64,000 nucleotides of DNA from Vulcanimicrobiota bacterium (GCA_019637395.1 JAHBVR010000020.1:80087-144086), one strand, 5' to 3'. Counted from the stretch's first letter, positions 8,987-17,698 are shown. Numbers and translations are program-made. Notes: a model not told the origin generated them from the letters alone.

Positions 8987-9483
8987 ATGTGGAAAATGTT
9001 TGCAATTCTCAAAATCCGGCCGTCGGCTTTACTGCTCCCGCTGCTATTTCTAGCTCCCACCTGCCAGGTATTTGCGTTCGGCAAATGGACGGACTGGGAG
9101 CAGTTTACCTCGCGCAATGGCGTCGACATCTACGTTCGCGTCTTTCGACCTCAGAAGGGATGGTCGTTACGGGCCCAGTGGAGAGCGGTCAACAACAATT
9201 CGCAGGCGATGTGGGTAGGATTCGGCAAGAAAGAGTATCACCTTGATAATGGCGTACCGAATACGGAACCTCTGAAGGCAGCGACGTCCGCTCCAATGGA
9301 ACCTACACCTTCGTGGAGGATATCGTACTCCTTGATGGCTACGGAATGGAAATCACTTCGGTGAATCTGACAAGGCTCGACGTTCGTCCCAGCCGATAGC
9401 GCCCCGGTACCATCCACATCGATGGGAGGCGCTGCAAGGACTTCTCCGAAGTCTTTAAGCCTTCGATGGGGGGGGCGGAATGA
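8987..9483 (+). pseudogene. Small secreted protein, broken by frameshift and in-frame stop
   Basis: The first part, from the ATG at 8987, encodes a signal peptide (residues 1-30, ending CQVFA) and a domain with WEQFTSRNGVDIYVRVFRP. Near 9245-9256 the protein-like sequence moves to another frame (TEYGTSEGSDVRSNGTY, then VEDIVLLDGYGMEITSVNL). That frame meets a TAG at 9397-9399, then continues in the same frame (RPGTIHIDGRRC...) to a TGA at 9481. The TGA overlaps the ATG of the kinase at 9480. The ancestral gene therefore probably made a secreted protein of about 165 residues, translationally coupled to the kinase. Uncorrected, the first frame stops at 9364 after 125 residues. A sequencing error could explain the frameshift but not easily the stop as well. 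Confidence 0.65.
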
Positions 9484-10946
9484 AGAAGAGCAGCATTGTC
9501 ACAGCCTCGGAGTTTTTCGAGCGGGTTTGGGAAAACGGCGACCTGGACGCCATCTTCACCATGTTTGACGGTCGGGCCGATGGCTTAACGCAAAGCTCCC
9601 TCGACCCCGAAGGTTATCTGCGCTTTTATCAAGGGGTTACCGCCTTCCTCAAGGACTTCCAGGTCGAGATTACCGACTGGATGTCCCAAGGAGATAAGCT
9701 CTTTCTTCGTTGGCAGGCCAGAGCCCGACATCGCACCAAGGACAAGGTGATCCACTGGCCAGGCACCTCATTCGGCACCTATCGTGACGGCAAGATTTTG
9801 GAAGCTCACAACTACTTTGATTTTATGAACCTGTTCCAGCAGTTGGAGATCGTTCCGGAACAAGCGGTCTCGCGCGGTCTGGCCGGGGAAGAATTTCTGG
9901 CCTTGCCGACAGCCGGTCCGCAGCCTTCCAGAACTCTTTGGCAAGTTTCCGAGTCAGAGCCGGTCCTCCCCACCCGCGACGAGCTGGCCGAGGTGTTTGG
10001 GCATTGCTTATCTGGCCTGGTGAGTTGCGATGGGGAAGGATGTGTCTGCGATGGGAACAACCGCTTTGCCGAGCTGCTCGGTATGGAGCGCGCCGAGTTG
10101 CGAGGCCGGTCGTTCCGAGACTGGCTGCCTCCTGATGAGTGGGTGCTGGACCAGTCTGCCCTTCACGAGCTGATGGAAGGAATCCGCGCGTGTGACCAGC
10201 GTGATGTAACCCTCCTCAGCAGGCACGGACCTCTGCCGGTTAAAATGCGAACTTTCGTTTTGCGGCCGAAAGCCGCCCCGATAGTTATCCTGCGCGCCGT
10301 GGAACCTTCATCCGCGCCAGACCTGAGCCGCCTGCATGAGCTGGAGCGCCGTCTACTGCATAGCGAACTGCATGACGGTTTGGCCCAGGACCTGGCCACA
10401 CTGTGGGTGACCCTGCAAGCCAGCTCCGAAACAGAGGCGATTTCTCCCGCCTTGTTCCAGCGTTGCGCACGACTAATCCAGGCGATGAGCCGGGAAGTGT
10501 CATCGACCATGCATCTGTTGCGTAACGGATGGCTGATGGAAGAGGGAACGTTGGATGAATCCGTGGCTTCGTTACAGGCACGCTACCTGGCCTCAGACAG
10601 CCTCGACATCCGCTGGGAAATCACGGGAAACCTCGCTTCGGTTCAGGGACTACCCGCTCACTTTGCCTATCGCGTCCTACAAGAGGGGTTGAGAAATGTA
10701 CAAAAACATGCCCAAACCCGTTATGCCCGGGTAACCGTTCGAGTGGATGACCCACGGGTCTATTTGATAATCGAAGATCGCGGACGGGGATTCGCGCAGA
10801 CCTCTGGCGGCTCCGGCCTGGCCGGCATCGAGCATCGCTGCCGGCTCAGCGGAGGGGAGTTTCGCATCACCAGCGTCCCAGGGCAAGGGACTCGCCTGGA
10901 ATGTCAGCTCCCTTGCGAGTGGACGCTGGCCACGGCAGGCGAGTGA
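9480..10946 (+). CDS. NTF2/SnoaL-like - PAS - NarL-type histidine kinase (array member 1)
   Basis: Cytoplasmic kinase of 488 residues with no membrane segment. Residues 5-125 form an NTF2/SnoaL-like alpha+beta domain (FFERVWENGDLDAIFTMFD, then IHWPGTSFGTYRDGKI), a fold that often binds small hydrophobic ligands. A PAS-like segment covers about 170-270. The HisKA_3 domain carries its phosphoacceptor at His298 (SELHDGLAQDLA). The HATPase_c domain has an N-box (LQEGLRNVQKHAQ, about 402-414), a G1 box (EDRGRGFA) and a G2 box (GGSGLAGIEHRC). All kinase elements look intact. The ATG overlaps the TGA of the broken secreted-protein gene. The last residues after QLPCEW look like a read-through into sequence shared with member 2, which overlaps by 46 bases. 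The signal it senses is unknown. Confidence 0.85.
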   Translation: MKKSSIVTASEFFERVWENGDLDAIFTMFDGRADGLTQSSLDPEGYLRFYQGVTAFLKDFQVEITDWMSQGDKLFLRWQARARHRTKDKVIHWPGTSFGTYRDGKILEAHNYFDFMNLFQQLEIVPEQAVSRGLAGEEFLALPTAGPQPSRTLWQVSESEPVLPTRDELAEVFGHCLSGLVSCDGEGCVCDGNNRFAELLGMERAELRGRSFRDWLPPDEWVLDQSALHELMEGIRACDQRDVTLLSRHGPLPVKMRTFVLRPKAAPIVILRAVEPSSAPDLSRLHELERRLLHSELHDGLAQDLATLWVTLQASSETEAISPALFQRCARLIQAMSREVSSTMHLLRNGWLMEEGTLDESVASLQARYLASDSLDIRWEITGNLASVQGLPAHFAYRVLQEGLRNVQKHAQTRYARVTVRVDDPRVYLIIEDRGRGFAQTSGGSGLAGIEHRCRLSGGEFRITSVPGQGTRLECQLPCEWTLATAGE

Positions 10947-12292
10947 CCCTGGAACTCGGGAATTACCTCGACGATCTCCGCGTGGTGCTTCTGGATTGCG
11001 TCGACCAGGGCGAAATGTTGTTTCTGCGCTGGAATGTATGTGGCACCTCCCGCTCGGGACGTGAAGTCGTCTGGCCGGGATCCGGCCTGGTCCGATTTGA
11101 GGGTGACCGGATTGCCGGCTCCGAGACTTTCTTTGACTACCTGAGCCTGCTCAAGCAACTGGACCTGATTCCCGCCCGGATCTGGCAGACTCTTTCAGGC
11201 CAAGGAGTGGTCCGCGGTGAATCGCTCAGCCCGGAGCAGCGCTGGATGGTGCGCCAGGGCCCGGAGCTCAGCCGGCGGCGAATCGTGCTGATGCCGGGAG
11301 CGATCTTGCGCCACGGGAGTATCCACAGAGCCGTGGAGGCCTGCCAGCACCTGGTTCCCCTGGGGGTACTCGTGCCCGGGGGGTCGACGATTCAGGACGA
11401 CCGGCAATCGGAATTCCTTTTGGAGGGAAGCGAGTTTGGAATCCTGATTGTCGACGGCCGGGAGCGCATCCTGGAAGCCAACCGCACCTTTCTAACCCTG
11501 GTGGGAGAATCGATTGAGGCGGTGGCCGGCAGTTTCTGCGGAGACTGGCTGAGCGCACCGCAGCAGCCGGCGCAGAACGATCTGGTCTCTCCGGTACAAG
11601 TGCGTTTGAATGGCCTGTCCCTGGAGATGTGGACCAGCCGGCTGGAGCGACCCGACGAGGAGGAATTATACCTGCGGGCCTTTCGCGAGCCAGCCCGAGA
11701 ATGGCTGAATCGAGTCGTTCAGCAGCATGAACGCCAGCGCGAAATCCTCGCCTATGATCTGCATGACGGTCTGGCCCAAGACCTGGCCAGTCTGTGGGTC
11801 TCCCTCCAGGCCCGGGAGCTGCTCGCCAGGCGGGAGGGAAGCCCCGGTCACGACCGGCAATTGCAACAGGTGCAACGAATGCTCCTGGAAGTCCGCTCCC
11901 TGCTGCGGGAGCTGCAAAACCCCTTCCAGAGTGCAGCCGACTTGACCGAGGCGCTGCAAGAATGGGCCACCCACCACGGGTTGGAAATCCGCCTGGAACC
12001 GGTCCCCTTAGAGCCGCTGGCCGGACTACTCTGCTATCGGATGCTCACGGAAGCTCTGAGTCTCTTTTCAGCCGGCGTGGTGAACCTTCGGCTGGCTCGT
12101 GGAGAAGGGATGATTTCGATGGCTATCCAAGGAAAAGTTCACGCTTCTCCTTCGGCAGATCTATTGGACAGATTGAAGGTCCGTTGCAAATCGCTGCGCG
12201 GGGAATTTGCAGCAAACCTTCACTCCGAGGGAATTTCGAGCCTTCGCTTGAGTCTGGCCGATCCAGAATGCTGGGGAATGGGGGAAACCTGA
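10901..12292 (+). CDS. NTF2-like - PAS - HisKA_3 protein lacking an ATP-binding site (array member 2)
   Basis: Protein of 463 residues related to member 1. The NTF2/SnoaL-like domain lacks its first half and starts near ELGNYLDDLRVVLLD, so about 50 residues seem deleted where it fuses to the end of member 1. A PAS-like region (about 175-270) includes FGILIVDGRERILEANRTF. The HisKA_3 motif is intact, with His288 in YDLHDGLAQDLASLW. The C-terminal region aligns in length with HATPase_c but has no N-box Asn and no DxGxG G1 box, so it should not bind ATP. It could be phosphorylated by a partner kinase. The start at 10901 is the first ATG in frame, inside the upstream gene, and overlaps by 46 bases. 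Confidence 0.75.
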   Translation: MSAPLRVDAGHGRRVTLELGNYLDDLRVVLLDCVDQGEMLFLRWNVCGTSRSGREVVWPGSGLVRFEGDRIAGSETFFDYLSLLKQLDLIPARIWQTLSGQGVVRGESLSPEQRWMVRQGPELSRRRIVLMPGAILRHGSIHRAVEACQHLVPLGVLVPGGSTIQDDRQSEFLLEGSEFGILIVDGRERILEANRTFLTLVGESIEAVAGSFCGDWLSAPQQPAQNDLVSPVQVRLNGLSLEMWTSRLERPDEEELYLRAFREPAREWLNRVVQQHERQREILAYDLHDGLAQDLASLWVSLQARELLARREGSPGHDRQLQQVQRMLLEVRSLLRELQNPFQSAADLTEALQEWATHHGLEIRLEPVPLEPLAGLLCYRMLTEALSLFSAGVVNLRLARGEGMISMAIQGKVHASPSADLLDRLKVRCKSLRGEFAANLHSEGISSLRLSLADPECWGMGET

Positions 12293-13038
12293 AAGAGGAA
12301 CCATCTAACTATCAGGTACAGCGCAGCTTTTTCGACCGGGTCTGGCACCAGGAGGAAGAAAGGGCCATCTACGATCTTTTCGATGGAGAGGCCGGCGGAA
12401 TCGACCCGGTCCAGGGAGTCAATCCTGACACCTACCGGCCCTGGTACCGGGGAATGCTGCGCCATCTGGGCGGCGTGCGCATCGAGATCGTCCATTTCCT
12501 GGAACAGGACGACCGCCTGGCACTGAAATTCGTGCTGCGCGGAACCGCCCGCAAATCCGGCCGGCCCGTCATCTGGAAAGGCTCCACTTTCGGTCGTTAT
12601 GGCGGGGGGAAAATCGTTGGGGGTAGTAACTACCTGGACCACTTGAGCCTCTTCTCCCAGCTCGATCTGCTGCCAGAGCAAGCCATGCACGACGCTCTGG
12701 CGGACGAGAGTTTGTTCTGGCAACTCGAGCTGGACCCGCAATTGAAGAGCCTTTCGGGAGTGCCGGCTTTGTTCGTCTATCGCATCGTGCAGGAAGCTCT
12801 GCGCAACGTGGCGCGCCATGGAGGGACGAGACAGGCGGAAGTTCACCTGCTTCTGGAGGGCGATTGCCTTCGCGGAATCATCCAGGATCAGGGCATTGGC
12901 TTTGAGGTGACGAAACCTTCCGCAGGCTTAGGATTAGCCGGAATGAAGGAGCGTTGCGCCTTACTCCACGGAAATCTGTCGATTTCCAGCCAGCCAGGCC
13001 GGGGCACGCGAATCGATTTTCGCTTACCCAGACCATGA
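12268..13038 (+). CDS. NTF2-like - HATPase_c protein lacking a histidine domain (array member 3)
   Basis: Protein of 256 residues. Residues about 14-130 are an NTF2/SnoaL-like domain (FFDRVWHQEEERAIYDLFD, then VIWKGSTFGRYGGGKI). After a linker of about 25 residues a complete HATPase_c domain follows: N-box FVYRIVQEALRNVARHGG, G1 box DQGIGFE, G2 box GLGLAGMKERC. There is no PAS domain and no HisKA_3 histidine, so it cannot act as a conventional autokinase. It has exactly what member 2 lacks. The ATG at 12268 overlaps member 2 by 25 bases. The open frame extends further upstream, but that part is antisense-like low-quality sequence. The protein may be a trans-acting catalytic partner or a deletion product. 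Confidence 0.75.
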   Translation: MLGNGGNLKEEPSNYQVQRSFFDRVWHQEEERAIYDLFDGEAGGIDPVQGVNPDTYRPWYRGMLRHLGGVRIEIVHFLEQDDRLALKFVLRGTARKSGRPVIWKGSTFGRYGGGKIVGGSNYLDHLSLFSQLDLLPEQAMHDALADESLFWQLELDPQLKSLSGVPALFVYRIVQEALRNVARHGGTRQAEVHLLLEGDCLRGIIQDQGIGFEVTKPSAGLGLAGMKERCALLHGNLSISSQPGRGTRIDFRLPRP

Positions 13039-14498
13039 GCCAGACCAGCATCATTCACGAATGGTTCCGTCGCTTATACGAAGAGAATGATCTCGATGTG
13101 ATCGAAGAGCTCATGCACCCTGAGAACCTGTCGCTCGGATTGGTCGACAATCCGGTCGGACTGGAATCGTTCAAGGCGGTCTACAGCGCCTTCTTCCGCA
13201 TCTGGTCCGACCTGCAGGTCACGGTGCTGGAGACTTTCGAAGAGGACGACCGGGTGGCGGGTCGCTGGGTCCTCCACGGAACCCACCGGGCCACCGGTAA
13301 TCGCCTGGTCTGGCCGGGTTCCTTATTCGCCCGGATCAAAGACGGCAAATTCCTGGAGTGCACCAACTATCTCGACTACCTCGACCTGTTCGTGCAGACC
13401 GGCCATTTCCCGGCCGACACGCTGGAGCGCTGCCTGGGTGACCGCCAGGTTGGACTGTATCTCGATACCATGGCGGTGGGCACCTTAGAGGACCTCCAGC
13501 GGGTGTGGGAGCGCGACGAATCTCACTTTGACTCCCTGTTCGGTTCGAGCGCCGCCGGCATGGTTCTGGTCGACGCCGAGAACCGCATCCAGCGCGCCAA
13601 CGCGGCCTTCTGCCGGCAAATCGGTCTCAACCTCGAAGAACTTCGCGAGCTACCCTTCAGCCACCTCATTCACCCCGCCGACGCGGCGGCGGATGCCAGC
13701 GAGTTTGCCCGTTTGCGCGAGGGAACTCAGCGAGCCTACGAACTCGAACTGCGCGTGCTCCGCCGCGAAGCGGTCGTGTGGGTGCAGTTGTCTTGCGCCG
13801 GTCCCCATCAAACCAGCCTGGGTCCTCGATTTCTACGGGGCATTCATGACATCACCACGCGTCGGCTGGAGCAGATGGTGCGCTTTCAAGAACAAGAACG
13901 GCAAATGCTGGCCACCGACCTCCACGACGCGCTGGCTCAAAACCTCGCCCTCCTCATGGTGCAATTGCAAACCGCCACCGTGTTGCACGGCCGCGAGGAA
14001 GACCGGGTCAAAGCCACTCTCTTGGAAGCGCATGCCACCGGCCAGCGCATACATCGCGAGCTGGCCGGCATGATGAGGAATTTGCGTAGCCCGGTGGCTG
14101 AGGGCATGGACCTGGTCACCGCTTTGCGCGAACTGAGCGAGGACACAACTGACGACAACTGTCGTGTCTCCCTGACCCTTCCCGAGGAGCGCAGTGTGCC
14201 CCCCCGCCTGGCCAGTCTATTCACCTACCGAATCGTGCAGGAAGCTTTGAACAATGCTCGCCGTCACGGTTGCGCCAAGGCCATCCAGGTGGTGTTGGTT
14301 TTGAGCGACGGACGACTGAAAGGGCGGATCAGTGACGACGGTTGCGGTTTTGATATCAAGGAAGCCAACCGGAGCGGTCACGGGCTGTCGGGCATGCAGC
14401 AAAGGTGTGATCTGTTGGGCGGTAGCCTGAACCTGGAAAGCGCTCCGGGCAAAGGCACAACCGTAAAATTCGAATTGCCCATGCTGGAGCTGGCCTAG
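13035..14498 (+). CDS. NTF2/SnoaL-like - PAS - NarL-type histidine kinase (array member 4)
   Basis: Soluble kinase of 487 residues with a complete layout. The NTF2/SnoaL-like domain is at about residues 5-125 (WFRRLYEENDLDVIEELMH, then VWPGSLFARIKDGKF). A PAS domain is at about 165-285 (SSAAGMVLVDAENRIQRANA). HisKA_3 carries His297 (TDLHDALAQNLALLM). HATPase_c has an N-box YRIVQEALNNARRHG, a G1 box DDGCGFD and a G2 box GHGLSGMQQRC. The ATG overlaps the stop of member 3 (ATGA at 13035-13038), so I reject the longer open frame from 12954. The stop overlaps that of the convergent response regulator by four bases. The regulator is the obvious phosphotransfer partner. Confidence 0.88.
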   Translation: MSQTSIIHEWFRRLYEENDLDVIEELMHPENLSLGLVDNPVGLESFKAVYSAFFRIWSDLQVTVLETFEEDDRVAGRWVLHGTHRATGNRLVWPGSLFARIKDGKFLECTNYLDYLDLFVQTGHFPADTLERCLGDRQVGLYLDTMAVGTLEDLQRVWERDESHFDSLFGSSAAGMVLVDAENRIQRANAAFCRQIGLNLEELRELPFSHLIHPADAAADASEFARLREGTQRAYELELRVLRREAVVWVQLSCAGPHQTSLGPRFLRGIHDITTRRLEQMVRFQEQERQMLATDLHDALAQNLALLMVQLQTATVLHGREEDRVKATLLEAHATGQRIHRELAGMMRNLRSPVAEGMDLVTALRELSEDTTDDNCRVSLTLPEERSVPPRLASLFTYRIVQEALNNARRHGCAKAIQVVLVLSDGRLKGRISDDGCGFDIKEANRSGHGLSGMQQRCDLLGGSLNLESAPGKGTTVKFELPMLELA

Positions 14499-15148
14499 CC
14501 CGGCCGCTTGAGCAGACCACGCCGAAAAGCTTCGAGCAGCAAATTGGTGCGGTCGTTGACTCCAAGCTTGTTGAAAAGTGCGCGAATCTGACTTTTGATG
14601 GTGCTGATGGAAACATGGAGCCTTTCCGCTATTTCCGGATTTCCCAGGCCGCCGGCCAGACACTCCAGCACCTCTTGTTCGCGAGGGCTTAAAAGTACGG
14701 GGCAATCATGAGCCGCTTGCGGCTCCACCGTGCGCAACTGTTCCAGCAGACCCGCAGCCACTTTGGAATAGACGTAGACGCTGCCGTCTTTCACCGTCTG
14801 GATAGCGGTCAGCAACTCTTCCTGCGAAGCGGTTTTGACGATATAACCGTTTGCTCCGGCCTCCATGGCCTTGAGCAGCATGCGCTTGTCTTCATGGACC
14901 GTCAGCGTGAGCACGGGAAGCGCGGGCCAGCGGCACCGCAGCTCGCGAGTAGCCCACAGCCCATCCTTGCTTCCCAGATTGATGTCCATCAACACCACGT
15001 CGACGTCGTGCGCGCCGACAAGAAAAGCCAGAGCCTCCTCCGCCGTGGACGCCTCCCCTACCACCGTCACACCCTGATCCAACGCCAGCAACTGGCGCAA
15101 ACCCTGACGGAACATTTGGTGATCATCCACCAGCAAAACCCGGGTCAC
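14495..15148 (-). CDS. NarL/FixJ-family response regulator
   Basis: Protein of 217 residues with a receiver domain (about 1-120) and a LuxR-type helix-turn-helix (about 150-212). Acidic pocket residues D8 and D9, phosphoacceptor D55 (VVLMDINLG) and K105 (YIVKTAS) are all present. The DNA-binding region reads LSPREQEVLECLAGGLGNPE and then VSISTIKSQIRALFNKLGV, typical of NarL. It lies tail-to-tail with kinase array member 4 and is the only response regulator nearby, so it probably receives phosphate from one or more array kinases. Its targets are unknown. No recognisable promoter element decides its regulation. Confidence 0.93.
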   Translation of the reverse strand: MTRVLLVDDHQMFRQGLRQLLALDQGVTVVGEASTAEEALAFLVGAHDVDVVLMDINLGSKDGLWATRELRCRWPALPVLTLTVHEDKRMLLKAMEAGANGYIVKTASQEELLTAIQTVKDGSVYVYSKVAAGLLEQLRTVEPQAAHDCPVLLSPREQEVLECLAGGLGNPEIAERLHVSISTIKSQIRALFNKLGVNDRTNLLLEAFRRGLLKRPG

Positions 15149-15230
15149 TGCGGCCGGGCTTCATTCTAAGGACAAAAGCTCCTGCCCCGAGGTTGCCAGG
15201 GGGCGTGGCCGATCCAACGAAGCGAATGGC

Positions 15231-16279
15231 ATGGCTTACTTTCAAGGGCAGCCCCGTCTCGAAGTCTTTCAACCGCTGGGCTATCCCATGCGGATGGGTG
15301 AGCCCGAGCAATTGGATGTACCCGATTACGAACTGGTGCAAGTTTTGCTCAGCTCCGGCGACTTCGGCCTGGCCCGCGCTCACCTGGAGAGCATGCATCC
15401 TCAGAACATGGGAATGCTGGCTTTCGCCTGCGAGTGGTCGCTGCAGATGGTCCGTACCTGTTGGGAACTGGCTGGCGAGGCAGCGGAAAGAGAGTCTACC
15501 GTCGGCGCGTTGGAGCGTTATCAGGCCGAGGTGCGGCTGCTGCTCGAAGAACACGGGCCGGAGCTCGACGGGCTATGGACGATGCCCTGGCGCTCTATGC
15601 GGTGGAGCAGCTCTCAGCCGAGTCGGTGGTGCGCTTCCGGTCGGCACCCTCCGATTTTCTCTGCAATTTCACCCTTCATTCGACCCGTCTCTCGGAAAGT
15701 TTGGTCGCAGCCCTCAGCCAGGGCGACGCGGACGAGAGCAAGTCGCTGCTGGACAGCTACTTCACCGACTGCGTGAGCCGGCATGACGCCATCGTCACCT
15801 TCTGCTCGAGTTATCCCGCCTTTATCGCCTCGCGCTACGGCGAGGATCTGGCGCTTCGCGTAAGCAACCAGAGTCTGAAGGACTGTCCCGGCTGGTTGAA
15901 TCTGTGGACGCTGACCGAGAACATGAGCCAGACGGAACTGGCCGCCTTCCTGGCCGAGCACTTTCGCTACCACTTCTCCGGACCCGGGCGGCGCGGAGCC
16001 TGCACAGTCATCGAAGATGATGAGAAAATCCGCCTCCTATTCAAACCCTGCGGCGGAGGAGGTGCCCTGCGGCGCCGCCTGGGGCAGCACCTTCCTCGCC
16101 TGCAGCAAGCCTCAGCCCTCACCTGGGGCAGACAGGGCGAAGTGCCCATCTACTGCTCCCACTGCGCACTGAATGAACAACACTCCCTCGAGCTTTACGG
16201 CTATCGCCGCTTCCTGACCCGCTTTCACCCCGACCCGGACCACCCGTGCGAGTGGACCCTCTATAAGCACCCTGGATAG
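15231..16279 (+). pseudogene. Protein of unknown family, split by an apparent frameshift
   Basis: Two protein-like halves lie in different frames. From the ATG at 15231 a coherent N-terminal half (MAYFQGQPRLEVFQPLGYP to about LLEEHGPELDGLW) runs to about 15575, after which that frame turns into low-quality Ser/Arg-rich sequence. From an ATG at 15575 in the -1 frame a coherent 234-residue half runs to 16279. It ends with a Cys-rich segment YCSHCALNEQHSLELYGY and a His/Pro-rich tail. Together they would make about 350 residues. Possible explanations are a true frameshift mutation, an assembly error, programmed -1 slippage, or two genes with a translationally coupled ATG at 15575. I do not recognise the family. 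Confidence 0.55.
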
Positions 16280-16287
16280 ACGGCCTG

Positions 16288-16749
16288 CTATCCGGAAAAG
16301 ATACTCCAGGCCACCAAACCCGCTGTCGCGAGCAAGCCGAGAAAACTTGCTTCCGGAACTGGGGCCGAGGTTTTTTGCTCTAATCTACCTCCTGTGAGAC
16401 AACCACAGATTGCATAAAGGGCGAGAGTTGAATGTAGCACAGCCGACCAAGGATAGAGAGCTGAGCCAAGCCCCCAAACTATATTGGGGTGTAACGCCCA
16501 CTGGGAGTAGGCTACTCCAGCCCCAGAAGAGGCGAACAAGACGGCGAGCAGATAGTGCACCCGCTGGAATCCACACCGGAGGTTTAGCTGAAAAGCCAGG
16601 CCGGTCGCGAGCATCGTTAGCCGTTGCAATTGACACCAAGCGCAGGGGGGGTTGCCCAAAATCCTTTCGCTAAAAGAGCCGGCCCAAAGCCCCACGGCAA
16701 TTAGCAGGCAAAAACCGACTTCGAAATGGCTATGACGACAAGCAGACAT
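16288..16749 (-). CDS. DsbB-like disulfide bond formation protein
   Basis: Membrane protein of 153 residues with four predicted helices. The motif GNPPCAWCQLQR after the first helix is the classic DsbB CxxC that passes electrons from DsbA to quinone. The second DsbB cysteine pair is not clearly conserved; other cysteines (LNLRCGF, YAICGCL) are candidates. It is the last gene of a minus-strand run of secreted Cys-rich peptide, DsbA-like, small membrane and DsbB-like proteins, so it probably reoxidises the DsbA-like protein of the same operon. It converges on the frameshifted gene ending at 16279. Confidence 0.85.
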   Translation of the reverse strand: MSACRHSHFEVGFCLLIAVGLWAGSFSERILGNPPCAWCQLQRLTMLATGLAFQLNLRCGFQRVHYLLAVLFASSGAGVAYSQWALHPNIVWGLGSALYPWSAVLHSTLALYAICGCLTGGRLEQKTSAPVPEASFLGLLATAGLVAWSIFSG

Positions 16750-16758
16750 TCCTCCTCC

Positions 16759-16923
16759 TCAGCGTCCCAGCCGCATCCAGGTAGCGCAAAGCAAAAGGCC
16801 AACCAGAAATAGCACCGCTGCACCAGCTCTGGCTTTTCGTTGACCTATAGTCAAGGCGGCCAGAAGCAGTGCGGCGCAGGTCGCTTTCAGCACGCTCTCA
16901 GCAGCAGGGAGTTTCAGACTCAC
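16759..16923 (-). CDS. Small membrane protein between dsbA- and dsbB-like genes
   Basis: A 54-residue reading frame from a GTG at 16923 that overlaps the end of the DsbA-like gene by about 26 bases. It has two hydrophobic stretches (about ATCAALLLAALTIG and AGAAVLFLVGLLLCAT) and a basic C-terminus (WMRLGR). Its stop is ten bases before the DsbB-like start, so it fits the operon tightly. I do not recognise the family. Extending this frame further upstream only reads antisense-quality sequence inside the DsbA gene. Confidence 0.5.
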   Translation of the reverse strand: MSLKLPAAESVLKATCAALLLAALTIGQRKARAGAAVLFLVGLLLCATWMRLGR

Positions 16924-17698
16924 TCGGCTGAGGCCGTAGATCGGGGCTAACTGGTTCTCCCTCCCGTCGCTCCAGCAGAATCTGAACCACGTCTTGGTAG
17001 TGGATATAGCGGTAAGCTGAAACCAGGATTCCGTTGATGTAGACGGTGGGAGCTCCGGTAATTCCCAAGCGGGTGGCCTCCTCTTTGTCCTGCCTGACCC
17101 GGGCGAGTAAAATCGGGTCCTTGAGATCCTTTTTGAAAGTCTCCTCATCCAACTTGAGGTGTTTTGCAGCTTGAAGATAAAGTTTGAAGTCCAGTTCCTC
17201 CTGGTGTTGGAATAGATAGTCTTTCATGGCCAAGAACGCACCTTGTCGCTCCGCCGCCAGGGCAGCAACCGCAGAGTCTACCGCGTGAGGATGGTAGGAA
17301 ACGGGAAATGCCTTGAACACGATTCTGACCTTATCCGGCCAACGTGCGCACAACTTCGTAAGCTGTTCAGATGTCTTTACGCAATTACGACATTCATAGT
17401 CGAGGAAGTATGTCACGGTTATTGGTGCCGAACGCATGCCGGTAGAAGGACAACCTTCCAGGTTCAGCGGGGTTCTGTGGGCTAATTGATAATCCACGTC
17501 TCGTCTTTCGGAGCGCTTCTGGGCAGCCGCCATGGAGCGGTCGAGGGCGTTCTGGATTTGACTGGCGTGTCGATCATTTTCGAGATAGGCCTGGAAAAAA
17601 GGGGGGAAAAAGAGAATGGAAAGCACCGCCGTGGTCACCGTCGAAGTAAAAACGCACGCCAGCAGGCTTTCTCGAGCACTCACTTTGCCAGGATTCAT
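16898..17698 (-). CDS. DsbA-like thiol-disulfide oxidoreductase, membrane anchored
   Basis: Protein of 266 residues. A hydrophobic N-terminal segment (about 12-35) anchors it or exports it. The thioredoxin-like DsbA domain (about 85-235) begins ITVTYFLDYECRNC, with CRNC as the redox motif. The cis-Pro loop is GAPTVYI near residue 215. It probably oxidises or isomerises exported proteins. The C-terminus is unusual, ending SETPCC with two adjacent cysteines beyond the domain. It lies 37 bases after a secreted Cys-rich peptide gene and before a small membrane gene and dsbB-like gene. This suggests a dedicated oxidative-folding unit. Confidence 0.88.
   Translation of the reverse strand: MNPGKVSARESLLACVFTSTVTTAVLSILFFPPFFQAYLENDRHASQIQNALDRSMAAAQKRSERRDVDYQLAHRTPLNLEGCPSTGMRSAPITVTYFLDYECRNCVKTSEQLTKLCARWPDKVRIVFKAFPVSYHPHAVDSAVAALAAERQGAFLAMKDYLFQHQEELDFKLYLQAAKHLKLDEETFKKDLKDPILLARVRQDKEEATRLGITGAPTVYINGILVSAYRYIHYQDVVQILLERREGEPVSPDLRPQPSESETPCC

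Noticed and set aside
11794..12267. Upstream extension of kinase array member 3
   Set aside because: The extension overlaps member 2 and its residues do not resemble a protein. The ATG at 12268 suits the NTF2-like N-terminus.
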